NCBI GenBank assembly: GCA_030530315.1
Contig: JAUMVG010000012.1
Location: 267 to 61,175, forward strand
Source of the DNA: Clostridia bacterium
Lineage (GTDB): Bacteria > Bacillota > Clostridia > Christensenellales > Aristaeellaceae
Direction: 5' to 3'
Length of the DNA stretch: 60,909 bases
The notes beneath the pieces are model-generated. The model was not told where the DNA came from. It was given only the letters and a program-made list of their open reading frames with translations, and ran no database searches. The position numbers were made by a program, and so were the translations under genes. The number at the start of each line of letters is the position of its first letter. Positions within the stretch are counted from its first letter, which is position 1. Shown here piece after piece: positions 9,481 through 17,904 of this stretch.

Positions 9481-10449
9481 ATGAGCGAAAATAAAAGAGC
9501 GGGCGGCGCGCTGAGCGTGTTCAAGGGCGCCAGCGCCTCCACGGTGACGATCTTTATCATCTTCGCGCTGTTGTGCGTGATCCTCTCCATCGCCCAGCCG
9601 GCGTTCCTGGAGCCCAACAACCTGCTGAGCACGGCCCGCGCCTTCTCGGCCTACGCCATCGCGGGCCTGGGCGTGTCCATGGTCATCATGACCGGCGGCA
9701 TCGACATCTCGGTGGGCGCCATCTACGGCCTCGCGGCGACCATCGCGGCGCTGGCCATCAAGGGCGGCGTGCCCACGGAACTGTCGCTGATCCTCGGCTT
9801 CCTCACCGGCCTGGGCTGTGGCCTGGTCAACGGGTGCCTGGTGGTCTACTGTAAGCTGCCGCCGATGATCGCCACCCTGGGCACCCAGCAGATCTTCCGC
9901 GGCATCTGCTACATCACCACCCGCGGCTATCCCATCTCCGGCCTGGGCGAGAAGTTCCTGTGGCTGGGCCAGGGCTACTTCCTGGGCGTGCCCATCGCCA
10001 TCTACGCCATGCTGGTGATCGTGGTGCTGTTTGCCATCTTCCGCAATCAGACCGTCACCGGCCGGCGCATCTTCGCCATGGGCGGCAACGCCGAGGCGAC
10101 CCGCATCTCCGGCATCAACATCAAGCGGCTCTACCTGCTGTGCTACATGCTCAGCGGCCTGACGGCGGCCTTTGCGGGCATCATGAACGCCTCCAAGCTG
10201 GGCGTCTCCCAGCCCACGGCGGGCAACGGCTTTGAGATGGACGCCATCGCCTCGGTGGTCATCGGCGGCTCCTCGCTGTCCGGCGGCGAGGGCACGGTCA
10301 TCGGCACCATCATCGGCGCGGCCATCATCGGCGTGCTGCGCAACGCGCTGGTGCTCTTGAAGGTGGACTCCTACTTCCAGACGCTGATCATCGGCTCGGT
10401 CATCATCGTGGCCGTGTCCATCGACCAGCTGCGCAAGTCGCGGTCCTGA
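9481..10449 (+). CDS. Sugar ABC transporter permease (RbsC type)
   Basis: Integral membrane subunit of the CUT2 carbohydrate importer family, 322 residues with about ten hydrophobic segments. Family-typical stretches are present, such as MTGGIDISVGA and GGSSLSGGEGT. It follows the ATPase gene by 18 bp with a strong GGAAGGAG site. Together with its neighbours it forms a complete A-C-B transporter as in rbs operons. Confidence 0.93.
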   Translation: MSENKRAGGALSVFKGASASTVTIFIIFALLCVILSIAQPAFLEPNNLLSTARAFSAYAIAGLGVSMVIMTGGIDISVGAIYGLAATIAALAIKGGVPTELSLILGFLTGLGCGLVNGCLVVYCKLPPMIATLGTQQIFRGICYITTRGYPISGLGEKFLWLGQGYFLGVPIAIYAMLVIVVLFAIFRNQTVTGRRIFAMGGNAEATRISGINIKRLYLLCYMLSGLTAAFAGIMNASKLGVSQPTAGNGFEMDAIASVVIGGSSLSGGEGTVIGTIIGAAIIGVLRNALVLLKVDSYFQTLIIGSVIIVAVSIDQLRKSRS

Positions 10450-10470
10450 CCCATTACTTGACGAATTTTA

Positions 10471-10489
10471 CCGGATGGGGTTCATCCGG
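10471..10489 (+). terminator. Small intercistronic hairpin before the binding-protein gene
   Basis: A 7-bp perfect stem CCGGATG / CATCCGG with a 5-base loop and no U tract lies in the 60-bp gap between permease and binding protein. Such hairpins often stabilise the abundant downstream binding-protein mRNA; here that role is inferred. Confidence 0.45.
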
Positions 10490-10509
10490 AATAAAAGGAG
10501 GGTATTTCC

Positions 10510-11484
10510 ATGAAGAAACTGGTTTCCCTGGTATTGGTCGCGATGCTGATCGCCACGCTGTGCGGCTCTGCGATGGCCGAGACCATCGTCATGATCGGCC
10601 AGCAGCTGGGCAACGTGGTGTTCCTGGACGCCGAGAAGGGCATGAACGACGCCGGCAATGACCTGGGCATCACCGTGGAGTGGCAGTCCCCGCTGCGTGC
10701 CGAGGCCGAGCTGCAGAACGAGATCATGCTCAACCTGATCTCCCGCGGCGACGTGGACGGCATCGCCATCTCCTGCACCACCGGCGACGCGCTGCTGGCC
10801 TCCATCAACGCCGCGCTGGACGCGGGCATCCAGGTGGTCTGCTACGACGTCGACTCCCCGAACTCCAACCGCGAGTATTACATCGGCACTGAAAACTACA
10901 AGGCCGGCTACACCAGCGGCGAGTACATGATCGACCTGTACAAGGACATCGACCTGGAGAAGGTCCGCGTGGCCGTGCTGGCCGGCATCCCCGGCGCCGA
11001 TGACATCGAGGCCCGCATCCGCGGCTTCCAGGATGCCATCGCGGGCACGAACATCGAGATCGTCTACACCTTCGCCTGCAACGACAACGTGGACGAGGCC
11101 ATCGAGGGCGTCGAGGCCTACAGCCGCGCCAACGGCGAGGAGTGCGACGCCTGGTTCATGGCCGGCGGCTGGCCCTACACCGTGGACGTGACCGCCATGC
11201 CCAACACCAACGAGTGGAAGCTGGCGGATCCCAACCACAAGATCGTCACCGTGGACATCTTCCCGGAGACCACCCCGGCCTTCTTCGAGGCGGGCGTGTT
11301 GGACGTGGCCATCGGCCAGAGCTTCTACAACATGGGCTATCAATGCGTCGAGACCCTGCACAAGCTGATCGCGGGCGAGGAGGTCGAGGCGGACTTCGAC
11401 GAGACCATCGGCGCGAAGTTCATCAACACCGGCGTGCAGATCGCCACCATCGAAGACTACAAGGAAGTGCTGGGCATCGAATAA
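10510..11484 (+). CDS. Sugar-binding protein of the RbsACB-type transporter
   Basis: Extracytoplasmic binding protein of the periplasmic-binding-protein type I fold (RbsB/xylose-binding family), 324 residues. The N-terminus is a cleavable signal peptide with an apparent signal peptidase I site (GSAMA before E). A cysteine occurs in ATLCG, but the residue before it is Leu, so it is not a standard lipobox. The gene has an AAGGAGG site and is third in the transporter operon. The ligand is a sugar or sugar derivative of unknown identity. Confidence 0.9.
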   Translation: MKKLVSLVLVAMLIATLCGSAMAETIVMIGQQLGNVVFLDAEKGMNDAGNDLGITVEWQSPLRAEAELQNEIMLNLISRGDVDGIAISCTTGDALLASINAALDAGIQVVCYDVDSPNSNREYYIGTENYKAGYTSGEYMIDLYKDIDLEKVRVAVLAGIPGADDIEARIRGFQDAIAGTNIEIVYTFACNDNVDEAIEGVEAYSRANGEECDAWFMAGGWPYTVDVTAMPNTNEWKLADPNHKIVTVDIFPETTPAFFEAGVLDVAIGQSFYNMGYQCVETLHKLIAGEEVEADFDETIGAKFINTGVQIATIEDYKEVLGIE

Positions 11485-11506
11485 TCGCCCGGCCAATGGC
11501 AGCTAA

Positions 11507-11547
11507 AATCCCCCGGGAGGAGCCATATCGGCCCCTCCCGGGGGATT
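11507..11547 (-). terminator. Terminator of the M24-fold gene (possibly bidirectional)
   Basis: A perfect 14-bp stem (11507-11520 with 11534-11547, 13-base loop) is followed on the minus strand by ATTTTAGC. It stands between the convergent binding-protein and M24-fold genes and probably stops both. Confidence 0.8.
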
Positions 11548-11562
11548 GATATTCCGCCGCGG

Positions 11563-11588
11563 TCTTCTGAGCGAAGCGAAGAATCCTC
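11563..11588 (+). repeat. Partial copy of a TTCTGAGCG...GAAGAATC dispersed repeat
   Basis: The stretch TTCTGAGCGAAGCGAAGAAT matches the repeat found in fuller form at 17843-17884 and 29901-29988. It lies just outside a gene-end terminator, as such repeats often do. Confidence 0.55.
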
Positions 11589-11607
11589 TGCGCTAATCAA
11601 TCCTGCC

Positions 11608-12960
11608 TCAGAAGTTCCGCCCCACCAGGTGCTGCACGTTGATGGGCAGGTCGTTGAGCACCTCCACATGGCGGCCGAACTTGCCCAGCGTCTTTTCCAC
11701 CAGCACATAGTCCATGTCGGGGATGATCACGTCGTACCAGTTTTTGGAATAGCCGCGCACGGCCACGTCCAGCATGGTGACGATCTGCTCGCCCAGGGGC
11801 TCCTCGGACTGGAGCGTGATCGCGCCGTAGAATTCCTGGCACTCGGTATAGCCCGCGTTGTGGGTGCCGGTGTAGGGCTTCAGCGTGGTCATGTCGATGG
11901 GCTTGCCGTAGCGGCGGCTGACTTCCTCGGAGTGGGCGGCGAAGTAATCCACCAGCGCCTGCTCCTGGAGCTTCGCGGGCAGGCCGTTCTCCGCCACGCG
12001 GATGTATTCCCTCAGGCCCACGCGGTAGGCCTCCTCCACGAAGTCGAACCAGTACTTCTGGCTCTCCGTCAGCTTTTTGGGGCTGTCCACGCAGACCACC
12101 GAGACGCGCTCGCAGGCGGTCAGGCCGTCCCTGCGAGGGCCGACGCCCAGCATGATGCAGTCGCCCTCCTGGATCTTCCGGTTCATGGCCCGGCCGACGA
12201 TGGTGCGGTTCGATTCCCCGGCGCAGACCATCACGTCGAAGCCCATCGTCTCGATACCCAGCTCGGAGGCGATGGCGTAGCCCCACTGGGCCACCTGGGT
12301 CTCGTACATGCCGGGGCGGATGACGCCGAGCATGCCCTCGATCATGACGTCCGCGGCCTTCGAGGCCTCGCGGATCATGCGCATCTCGTTGTCGCTCTTC
12401 AGGTATTTGACCTTGAACAGGATGTCCCGGGCGTCGATGATGTTCTCCTCGCCGCCGAAGTACTGGCGGAAGGCGTACAGGAACTTGATCGGGATGACCT
12501 CCGTCGGGGTGAGCAGGCCGATGTTGGTCGGCTTCCTGCCGCAGGCTTCCTCCAGCACGTCCTCAAAGCGCACGGCCTCCACAGGGTAGTCCTCGTCCGC
12601 GAGCTTGAGCATCTCCACCTTGCGGACCTCGCAGCCGGAGCGCCAGGAGAGCTGCTCCGCGCAGTAGCCGCCCTCCAGGCCCGCCAGCAGGAAGAAGCCG
12701 TTTTTGCCCACCAGGCCGGCCACCGGCTCGATGTGCACGTTGGTGTTGCCGCCGAAGTAGGGCACGTCGCCGCAGTAGTGCTCGTCCGAATAGACGAAGC
12801 CCACGTCGATGCCCTGGGCCTCCAGCCCCTCCCAGGTCTTGCGCCAGCGGGCCTGGAACTCCTCCTTGCCGATCCGGAACTCCCTGTCAAAGGAGGGCGC
12901 GCGCCGCAGCACGTCCGCTACGATGTCCGCCTCCCGCTTCCATGCGTCGATCTGAAACAT
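11608..12960 (-). CDS. M24-fold protein, creatinase-like (Xaa-Pro peptidase family)
   Basis: A 450-residue pita-bread-fold protein with the N-terminal creatinase domain and the C-terminal catalytic domain of the M24 family. In metallopeptidases of this fold the two metal aspartates lie in a D-x10-D pattern. Here the corresponding stretch reads GVGPRRDGLTACERV, which resembles the metal-free creatinase pattern (GYYTALERT) more than a peptidase. The expected GHGIG histidine region is replaced by TGTHNAGYTECQEF. It may therefore hydrolyse a C-N bond other than a peptide, but this is inference. It starts with AAGGAGG upstream. The PIG-L deacetylase gene lies 17 bp upstream in the same direction, so the two are very likely co-transcribed. 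Confidence 0.8.
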   Translation of the reverse strand: MFQIDAWKREADIVADVLRRAPSFDREFRIGKEEFQARWRKTWEGLEAQGIDVGFVYSDEHYCGDVPYFGGNTNVHIEPVAGLVGKNGFFLLAGLEGGYCAEQLSWRSGCEVRKVEMLKLADEDYPVEAVRFEDVLEEACGRKPTNIGLLTPTEVIPIKFLYAFRQYFGGEENIIDARDILFKVKYLKSDNEMRMIREASKAADVMIEGMLGVIRPGMYETQVAQWGYAIASELGIETMGFDVMVCAGESNRTIVGRAMNRKIQEGDCIMLGVGPRRDGLTACERVSVVCVDSPKKLTESQKYWFDFVEEAYRVGLREYIRVAENGLPAKLQEQALVDYFAAHSEEVSRRYGKPIDMTTLKPYTGTHNAGYTECQEFYGAITLQSEEPLGEQIVTMLDVAVRGYSKNWYDVIIPDMDYVLVEKTLGKFGRHVEVLNDLPINVQHLVGRNF

Positions 12961-12977
12961 TGTGGGTCCTCCTTATG

Positions 12978-13826
12978 TCACTTGAGTTTGGCCAGCAGGG
13001 CCTTGTAGGGCTCGAAGTCCAGCTTCGGGCGGGGGTCGAAGCGCCGGTAGACCTCGATGAAGCGGCCGTCCGGCAGCTGCCGGGCCTTGCGCTGCTCCAT
13101 CAGATCGGCGATGATCGCCTGCTGGGATTCGTATTCACGCAGCCCCTGGGCGACCTTCTGCTCCACCGACTCGCTGGCGATCAGCACGGTGTCCGCCCGC
13201 AGGCGCGGGTCGCGGCCGGCCACCAGCGCGTCCTCGGGGTCCAGCTCCGCCCAGACGGAATACTGGGCCGTGGAGCGGACGGGATAGGGTTCGGCCCAGT
13301 CCACGGAGTGGGCGTCGCCCGCCTGGGGCGCGTCGAACTGGGCCATCATGCTGGCGGCGAGGTGGTCGATGTGCTCGTGATAGTGGTTCGGCGCCAGGAT
13401 GCGGGTGATCCTGCGCTGCCGCAGCAGCGTGATCACCTCCCGGAAGTGGCCCTCGCGGGTGGGGGAGATGTTGCGGCCCACGTAGCTCAGCGCGCTGAAA
13501 TCCGGGTAGTTGAGGAAGTGGATGTTTGCCTCGGGGATGCCGAAGGCGCGGTAGACGTTCACCGTCTCCCGGTGGCGCCGCGCCACGATGGTGTCCTTTT
13601 CCTCCGGGGTGCTGTAGCCGCAGTCGCCGCTGCACACGATGATGATGTCGACCTCCGCGCCGGCGTCCAGCGCGGCCCGCATGGCGTAGCCCGCGCCGAG
13701 GATGGCGTCGTCGTCGTGGGGGCTGTAGACGCACAGGCGCTCGTCACCCGGCTGCCAGCCGGGAAAGAGCACTTCCAGCCCGCCGAAGCGCTCGCTGCGA
13801 ATGTCCAGGACTTCATATTGGTTCAC
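12978..13826 (-). CDS. PIG-L family N-deacetylase (first copy)
   Basis: LmbE/PIG-L zinc-dependent deacetylase, 282 residues from a GTG start at 13826 that has a perfect AGGAGGT site 9 bases before it. An in-frame ATG at 13862 lacks any such site. The zinc motif usually written HPDD appears as SPHDDDAILG (H37, D38-D40). The second metal motif is NHYHEHIDH. Family members remove N-acetyl or related groups from amino sugars and their conjugates (GlcNAc-PI, GlcNAc-Ins, bacillithiol precursors, diacetylchitobiose). It is co-oriented with the downstream creatinase-like gene. A second, distinct PIG-L protein lies at 19069. Confidence 0.85.
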   Translation of the reverse strand: MNQYEVLDIRSERFGGLEVLFPGWQPGDERLCVYSPHDDDAILGAGYAMRAALDAGAEVDIIIVCSGDCGYSTPEEKDTIVARRHRETVNVYRAFGIPEANIHFLNYPDFSALSYVGRNISPTREGHFREVITLLRQRRITRILAPNHYHEHIDHLAASMMAQFDAPQAGDAHSVDWAEPYPVRSTAQYSVWAELDPEDALVAGRDPRLRADTVLIASESVEQKVAQGLREYESQQAIIADLMEQRKARQLPDGRFIEVYRRFDPRPKLDFEPYKALLAKLK

Positions 13827-13956
13827 CAGGATCGCACCTCCTGTAGTTTGTTTGATAATCATATTTTAACACTCGGGCACGGATGCGTCAAGGAGAAGGA
13901 ATGGGGAATTAGGCAACAGTCAGAATGTCAGAGAAGGCAGGGAGCATTCAACGCTG

Positions 13957-13984
13957 TGAATTGAGAATTGGGAATTGAGAATTA
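13957..13984. repeat. AATTGAGAATT-type AT-rich repeat
   Basis: Direct repetition of GAATTGAGAATTGG / GAATTGAGAATTAA in an otherwise GC-rich gap. The reverse complement of the same unit (CCAATTCTCAATTG) is present at bases 2-15 of the window, so this is a dispersed repeat rather than a chance AT-rich patch. Confidence 0.6.
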
Positions 13985-14048
13985 ATTGCTGTTGATTAGT
14001 ATAAGAGCGGCAATCGGGTTTTGTAACAAGGAAAGAGGGGATGGGAGC

Positions 14049-15092
14049 ATGGCGGTGAAGGTGACGCGGCGGCCCTGGGGCAGCGCGGAAGGCGAGGTGG
14101 TCTGGCTGTTCGACCTGGAGACGGAGGGCCTGCGGGCGAGCGTCTCCAACTACGGCGGGGTGATCCAGGCGCTGAGGGTCTCGGGCAGGGGCGGAAACCT
14201 GGACACGGTGCTGGGCTACGACACCCTGGAGGAATACCGGCGCAGCGACACGTTCTTCGGGGCGATGATCGGGCCCCTGGCAGACCGGGTGGCAGGCGGC
14301 CTCTGCACGCTGGACGGCCGGACGATGCGCCTGCCCCTGAACGCCGGGCCGGACGCCAGCCACTGCGGGGACCGGGGTTTCCACTGCCGGGTGTGGAGCT
14401 GGCGGGAGGAGGCGGACGGGCTGTGCCTCTTTGCCGATCTGGACGAGGCCGCCACCGGCCTTCCGGGCGTGCTCTCCGTTCGGCTGCACTATCGGCTGCT
14501 TCCGCCGCGCACCCTGCGGCTGGAGTATGCCGCTGAGTGCACCCGGCAGACGGCGGTGAGCCTCACCAACCACAGCTACTTCACGCTGAACGGCGGGCGC
14601 GGGGACTGCCGGGACCATCTTTTGACCCTGCGGGCGGACCGCTGTGCCGAGACCGAGCGGGAGAGCGACCCGATCTGCACGGGGCGGACGTTCCCCGTGG
14701 CGGGCACGCCGCTGGACTTCCGCGAGGCGGCGCGGATCGGCGACGCTGTCGATCGGAATGACTTCCCGGAGATCGCCCGGGCGGGCGGCGTCGACCACTA
14801 CTTCCCCGTGGCGGGCACGGGCTTGCGTGAGTTTGCGCGGCTGCGCTGCCCGGAGAGCGGCCTGTCGCTGCTCTGCCGGTCGGACGCGCCGGGCCTGCTG
14901 GTGTACACGGCCAATGGCCTGGAGGCGGAGCGGGGCAAGGACGGCGCGACCTACGGCCGGAACTGGGGCGTGTGCCTCGAGACCGAGCGCTTCCCCAACG
15001 GGGTCAACCTGCCCGAATGGCGCGGGGGCGTGCTGCTCGAGCCCGGCGAGCGCTTTACCTCCGCCACGGAGTTTGAATTCCGCTGGGAATAA
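14049..15092 (+). CDS. Aldose 1-epimerase family protein (galactose mutarotase-like)
   Basis: A 347-residue beta-sandwich mutarotase that interconverts alpha and beta anomers of an aldose. Family landmarks are the N-terminal VSNYGGVIQ, the NHSYFTLNG stretch with the catalytic histidine region, and the C-terminal segment with the acidic residue (CLETERFPN). The ATG at 14049 is chosen because GAGGGG lies just before it. It stands alone with AT-rich repeat sequence upstream. Its presence among sugar genes fits a role in preparing an imported sugar for the isomerase downstream. Confidence 0.88.
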   Translation: MAVKVTRRPWGSAEGEVVWLFDLETEGLRASVSNYGGVIQALRVSGRGGNLDTVLGYDTLEEYRRSDTFFGAMIGPLADRVAGGLCTLDGRTMRLPLNAGPDASHCGDRGFHCRVWSWREEADGLCLFADLDEAATGLPGVLSVRLHYRLLPPRTLRLEYAAECTRQTAVSLTNHSYFTLNGGRGDCRDHLLTLRADRCAETERESDPICTGRTFPVAGTPLDFREAARIGDAVDRNDFPEIARAGGVDHYFPVAGTGLREFARLRCPESGLSLLCRSDAPGLLVYTANGLEAERGKDGATYGRNWGVCLETERFPNGVNLPEWRGGVLLEPGERFTSATEFEFRWE

Positions 15093-15126
15093 TCATGCGG
15101 CAGGGTCAATTGTGGGGGAATGGCTA

Positions 15127-15155
15127 TTGCGGAATTGTGGCAAAACAGCTATAAT
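15127..15155 (+). promoter_or_regulatory. Promoter of the isomerase-amidohydrolase pair
   Basis: TTGCGG (15127-15132), 17-bp spacer, perfect TATAAT (15150-15155), about 70 bp before the isomerase-like start. Confidence 0.75.
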
Positions 15156-15227
15156 ATTAACGAATCGTAAGATGGAACGGTCGGCTTTCCGGCCGATGTG
15201 AAACAGAGGACAGGAGGAAAAACAGCA

Positions 15228-16607
15228 ATGAAGACGAGAGCGGGATTTGTCGTATTCGGAACCCACAAGGACGGCCTCTTGGACCCCATGGGCACGCCCT
15301 TCATCGATGAGGCCATCATCCAGGCCTCCCGGGAGGCGCTGGCGGCGCGGGACATCGAGCTGGTGGAGTGGCCCATCGTGCTGGCCAACAAAGCCGAGGC
15401 AAAGGAAGCCCTGACCGCCATGAAGAAGGATGACAGCATCGACGCGCTGATACTGTTTGCGGGCACCTGGATCTGGTCCGGGCTGATGATCGCCGCCGTG
15501 CGGGACTTCGCCACCAGCGGCAAGCCCATCATCCTGTGGACCCACTCGGGCTCCCAGGGCTGGCGCCCCGTGGGCGGCTTTGTCATGCACGGCACCATGC
15601 TGGAGGTGGGCATTCCCCACAAGTTCATCTATGCCGCCGCTGACGAGGCGGAGTATGTGGACCAGATCGCCTTCTACTGCCGGGCGGGCAAGCTGCGCAG
15701 GCAGCTGAACATGTCCACCATCGGCGTGTTCGGCGGGCGCGGCATGGGCCAGGCCTGCGGTGTGGCGGACCCCTCCCAGTGGATGCGCGTGTTCGGCGTG
15801 GACATCGATTCCCGGGACACCACGGAGCTGCTGGAGGCCGCCCGAGCCGTGACCGATGAGGAGATCGACGCGGTCATGCCGAAGATCGTCAAGCTGTTCG
15901 GCAAGGCCCCGGAGATGGACGACACCGCCCGCCGCTCCATCGCGCTGTACGTCGCGCTGAAAAAGGTCGTGGCGAAGAACGGCTTTGACTTCTACACCAT
16001 CCAGTCCTTCCCGGGCCTGGGCGACGACTACGGCGCGACCTGCTTTGCCCAGAGCATGATGCTGGACGACGGCGTGCCCACCTCCACGCTGTCGGACTTC
16101 AACACGGCCATGACGGTTTACCTGCTGACGAACCTGAGCGAGCGCCGGGTCTACTACGGCGATCTGCAGCACTTCGACCGCAAGACCCGCGAGGCGAAGA
16201 TCATCGGCGACGGTGCCGTGCCGCCCTCGCTGGCCGATCCCCGGGACCCCGCCGATTTCGCCGGCCACGGCATCCCCACGGAGGGCGCGGCGGGCGGCCT
16301 GTCGGTGAAGCTGACCTGCGTGCCCGGCAAGTGCGTGCTGGCCCGCCTGGGCCGAGTCGAGGGCCAGTTTGTGATGACCATCGCCGAGGGCGAGGTCTAC
16401 GTGCCGGACAACCTGGCCGAGCGCAAGCTGGAGTGCGGCATCCCCTTCTGGCCCCACGCCTTCATTCGCCTGAACGACGATGTGGACGTGGACACGTTGA
16501 TCGAGGGCTACATGAACGAGTACGGCGTGCTGGGCTACGGCGAGCACCTGGCGGGCGAGCTGGAGGCCTTCTGCGACATCATGGGCATTGAATTCATCAA
16601 GGCATAG
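15228..16607 (+). CDS. L-fucose/L-arabinose isomerase family protein
   Basis: A 459-residue protein with the N-terminal Rossmann-like domains and the C-terminal region of the fucose/arabinose isomerase fold. It is shorter than classical L-fucose isomerase (about 590 residues) and belongs to the uncharacterised short branch. Recognisable stretches include WTHSGSQGW and IGVFGGRGMGQ. The start at 15228 has a CAGGAGG site. A sugar-isomerase role (aldose to ketose) is likely but the substrate is unknown. It is followed after 2-11 bp by an amidohydrolase, so the two enzymes should act in one pathway. Confidence 0.8.
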   Translation: MKTRAGFVVFGTHKDGLLDPMGTPFIDEAIIQASREALAARDIELVEWPIVLANKAEAKEALTAMKKDDSIDALILFAGTWIWSGLMIAAVRDFATSGKPIILWTHSGSQGWRPVGGFVMHGTMLEVGIPHKFIYAAADEAEYVDQIAFYCRAGKLRRQLNMSTIGVFGGRGMGQACGVADPSQWMRVFGVDIDSRDTTELLEAARAVTDEEIDAVMPKIVKLFGKAPEMDDTARRSIALYVALKKVVAKNGFDFYTIQSFPGLGDDYGATCFAQSMMLDDGVPTSTLSDFNTAMTVYLLTNLSERRVYYGDLQHFDRKTREAKIIGDGAVPPSLADPRDPADFAGHGIPTEGAAGGLSVKLTCVPGKCVLARLGRVEGQFVMTIAEGEVYVPDNLAERKLECGIPFWPHAFIRLNDDVDVDTLIEGYMNEYGVLGYGEHLAGELEAFCDIMGIEFIKA

Positions 16608-16618
16608 GGGTGGCGGCG

Positions 16619-17671
16619 ATGGCGATGAGGAGAGTATACGCGGACGAGTTCCACCCCCGCAGCGAGCTGGCGCTGCCCCGGCACCCGGAGGCGATGCCGC
16701 CCTTCCCGGTGATCGACATGCACGCCCATTTCGGGCCGCTGCTGTTGGGCGAGCGCTATGAGGAGGAGTACGACACCCGGCGCTGCTGCGAGGTGCTGCG
16801 GGAGATGGGCCTGGAGCGGATCTTCTGCCTGGAGCTGGTGTGGGACGGCGAGTACGACCGCCTCTGCCGCAAGCTGGAAGCCTCCGACGGCATGATCGTG
16901 CCCGTCGGCTCGGTGGACGTGTTCAAGGCACTGGAGCCGGATTTCGAGGACCACGTGTACCGCGTGCTCCGAGACCTGAAGGCGAAGGGCAGCCCCGCGG
17001 TGAAGCTGTGGAAGAACATGACCCTGATGGGCCAGGAGCGCTTCGGCCGCAACCTGGCGCTGGACGACCCCCACTTTGAGCCGCTGTGGCAGGCCTGCGG
17101 CGAGCTCGGGCTGCCCATCATCATCCACGTGGCGGACCCGCCCTGCTTCTTCAAGCCCATCGACACGGACAACGAGCACTACGTGTGCCTGTCCAGGCAC
17201 CCCGAGTGGTCCTTCTACCGGCCGGGGCTGTTCTCCTTCGAGGAGCACATGCGCATGCAGGAGGCCGTGATCCGGACCCATCCGAAGACCACCTTCGTGG
17301 TGGCCCACGTGGGCTCCTACGCGGAGAACCTGCCCCAGGTGAGCAAGTGGCTGGAGCAGTACCCCAACCTGTACGTGGACGTGGCTGCCCGGCTGGACCA
17401 GCTGGGCCGGCAGCCCTACACGGCCCGGGCGTTCATCGAGCGCTGGCAGGACCGGGTGATGTTCGGCACAGATTACGAGGGCTGGTTTTCGCCGGAGCGC
17501 ACCCGGGAGTTCTACCACACCCACTACCGCTTCTTCCAGACCTGGGACGAGTACTTCGACCATCCCTTCCCGGATTTCCTGGGCCAGTGGAAGATCTGCG
17601 GCCTGGGGCTGGAGCGCGGCGTGCTCAAAAAGCTCTATCGGGACAACGCCATCCGGGTTTTCGGACTGTAA
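16619..17671 (+). CDS. Amidohydrolase family protein (amidohydrolase 2 type)
   Basis: A TIM-barrel metal-dependent hydrolase or decarboxylase of about 350 residues. The first metal motif is VIDMHAHFG. Later strands show IIIHVADP (His), VVAHVGS (His) and FGTDYEG (Asp), which is the full ligand set. The family covers uronate isomerase-like, lactonase and decarboxylase activities. Start is ATG 16619; an in-frame GTG at 16610 is possible. It is translationally close to the isomerase-like gene upstream and ends at a strong terminator. A sugar-lactone hydrolase role would fit the context but is inference. Confidence 0.82.
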   Translation: MAMRRVYADEFHPRSELALPRHPEAMPPFPVIDMHAHFGPLLLGERYEEEYDTRRCCEVLREMGLERIFCLELVWDGEYDRLCRKLEASDGMIVPVGSVDVFKALEPDFEDHVYRVLRDLKAKGSPAVKLWKNMTLMGQERFGRNLALDDPHFEPLWQACGELGLPIIIHVADPPCFFKPIDTDNEHYVCLSRHPEWSFYRPGLFSFEEHMRMQEAVIRTHPKTTFVVAHVGSYAENLPQVSKWLEQYPNLYVDVAARLDQLGRQPYTARAFIERWQDRVMFGTDYEGWFSPERTREFYHTHYRFFQTWDEYFDHPFPDFLGQWKICGLGLERGVLKKLYRDNAIRVFGL

Positions 17672-17687
17672 GGGTTTTCATAAGGCG

Positions 17688-17720
17688 GCGGCGCGCACTC
17701 AGGCGAGTGCGCGCCGCTTT
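17688..17720 (+). terminator. Rho-independent terminator
   Basis: A perfect 13-bp GC stem (17688-17700 with 17705-17717) with AGGC loop and TTT tail ends the isomerase-amidohydrolase transcript. Confidence 0.85.
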
Positions 17721-17842
17721 GCCATGGTTCAGGCGCGTGATTCATCCGGCTTCCATATCGAGGACCGACGCGGGGCGAGGATGCTTTGTTTCGTGCCTGC
17801 GCGAACGCTCCACCCGGAATGACGCCGGGAGGATGACCGCCG

Positions 17843-17884
17843 GTCATTCTGAGCGGAGGCGGAGCCGGAGTCGAAGAATCTCTT
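17843..17884 (+). repeat. GTCATTCTGAGCGG dispersed repeat
   Basis: The unit begins GTCATTCTGAGCGGAGG and ends GTCGAAGAATCTCTT. It is a close relative of the copies at 29901-29988 and 11563-11588. A reversed GAATGAC at 17818-17824 precedes it, so the unit can fold as a hairpin. Confidence 0.7.
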
Positions 17885-17904
17885 ATGCCTGTTTGTGAAC
17901 GACC

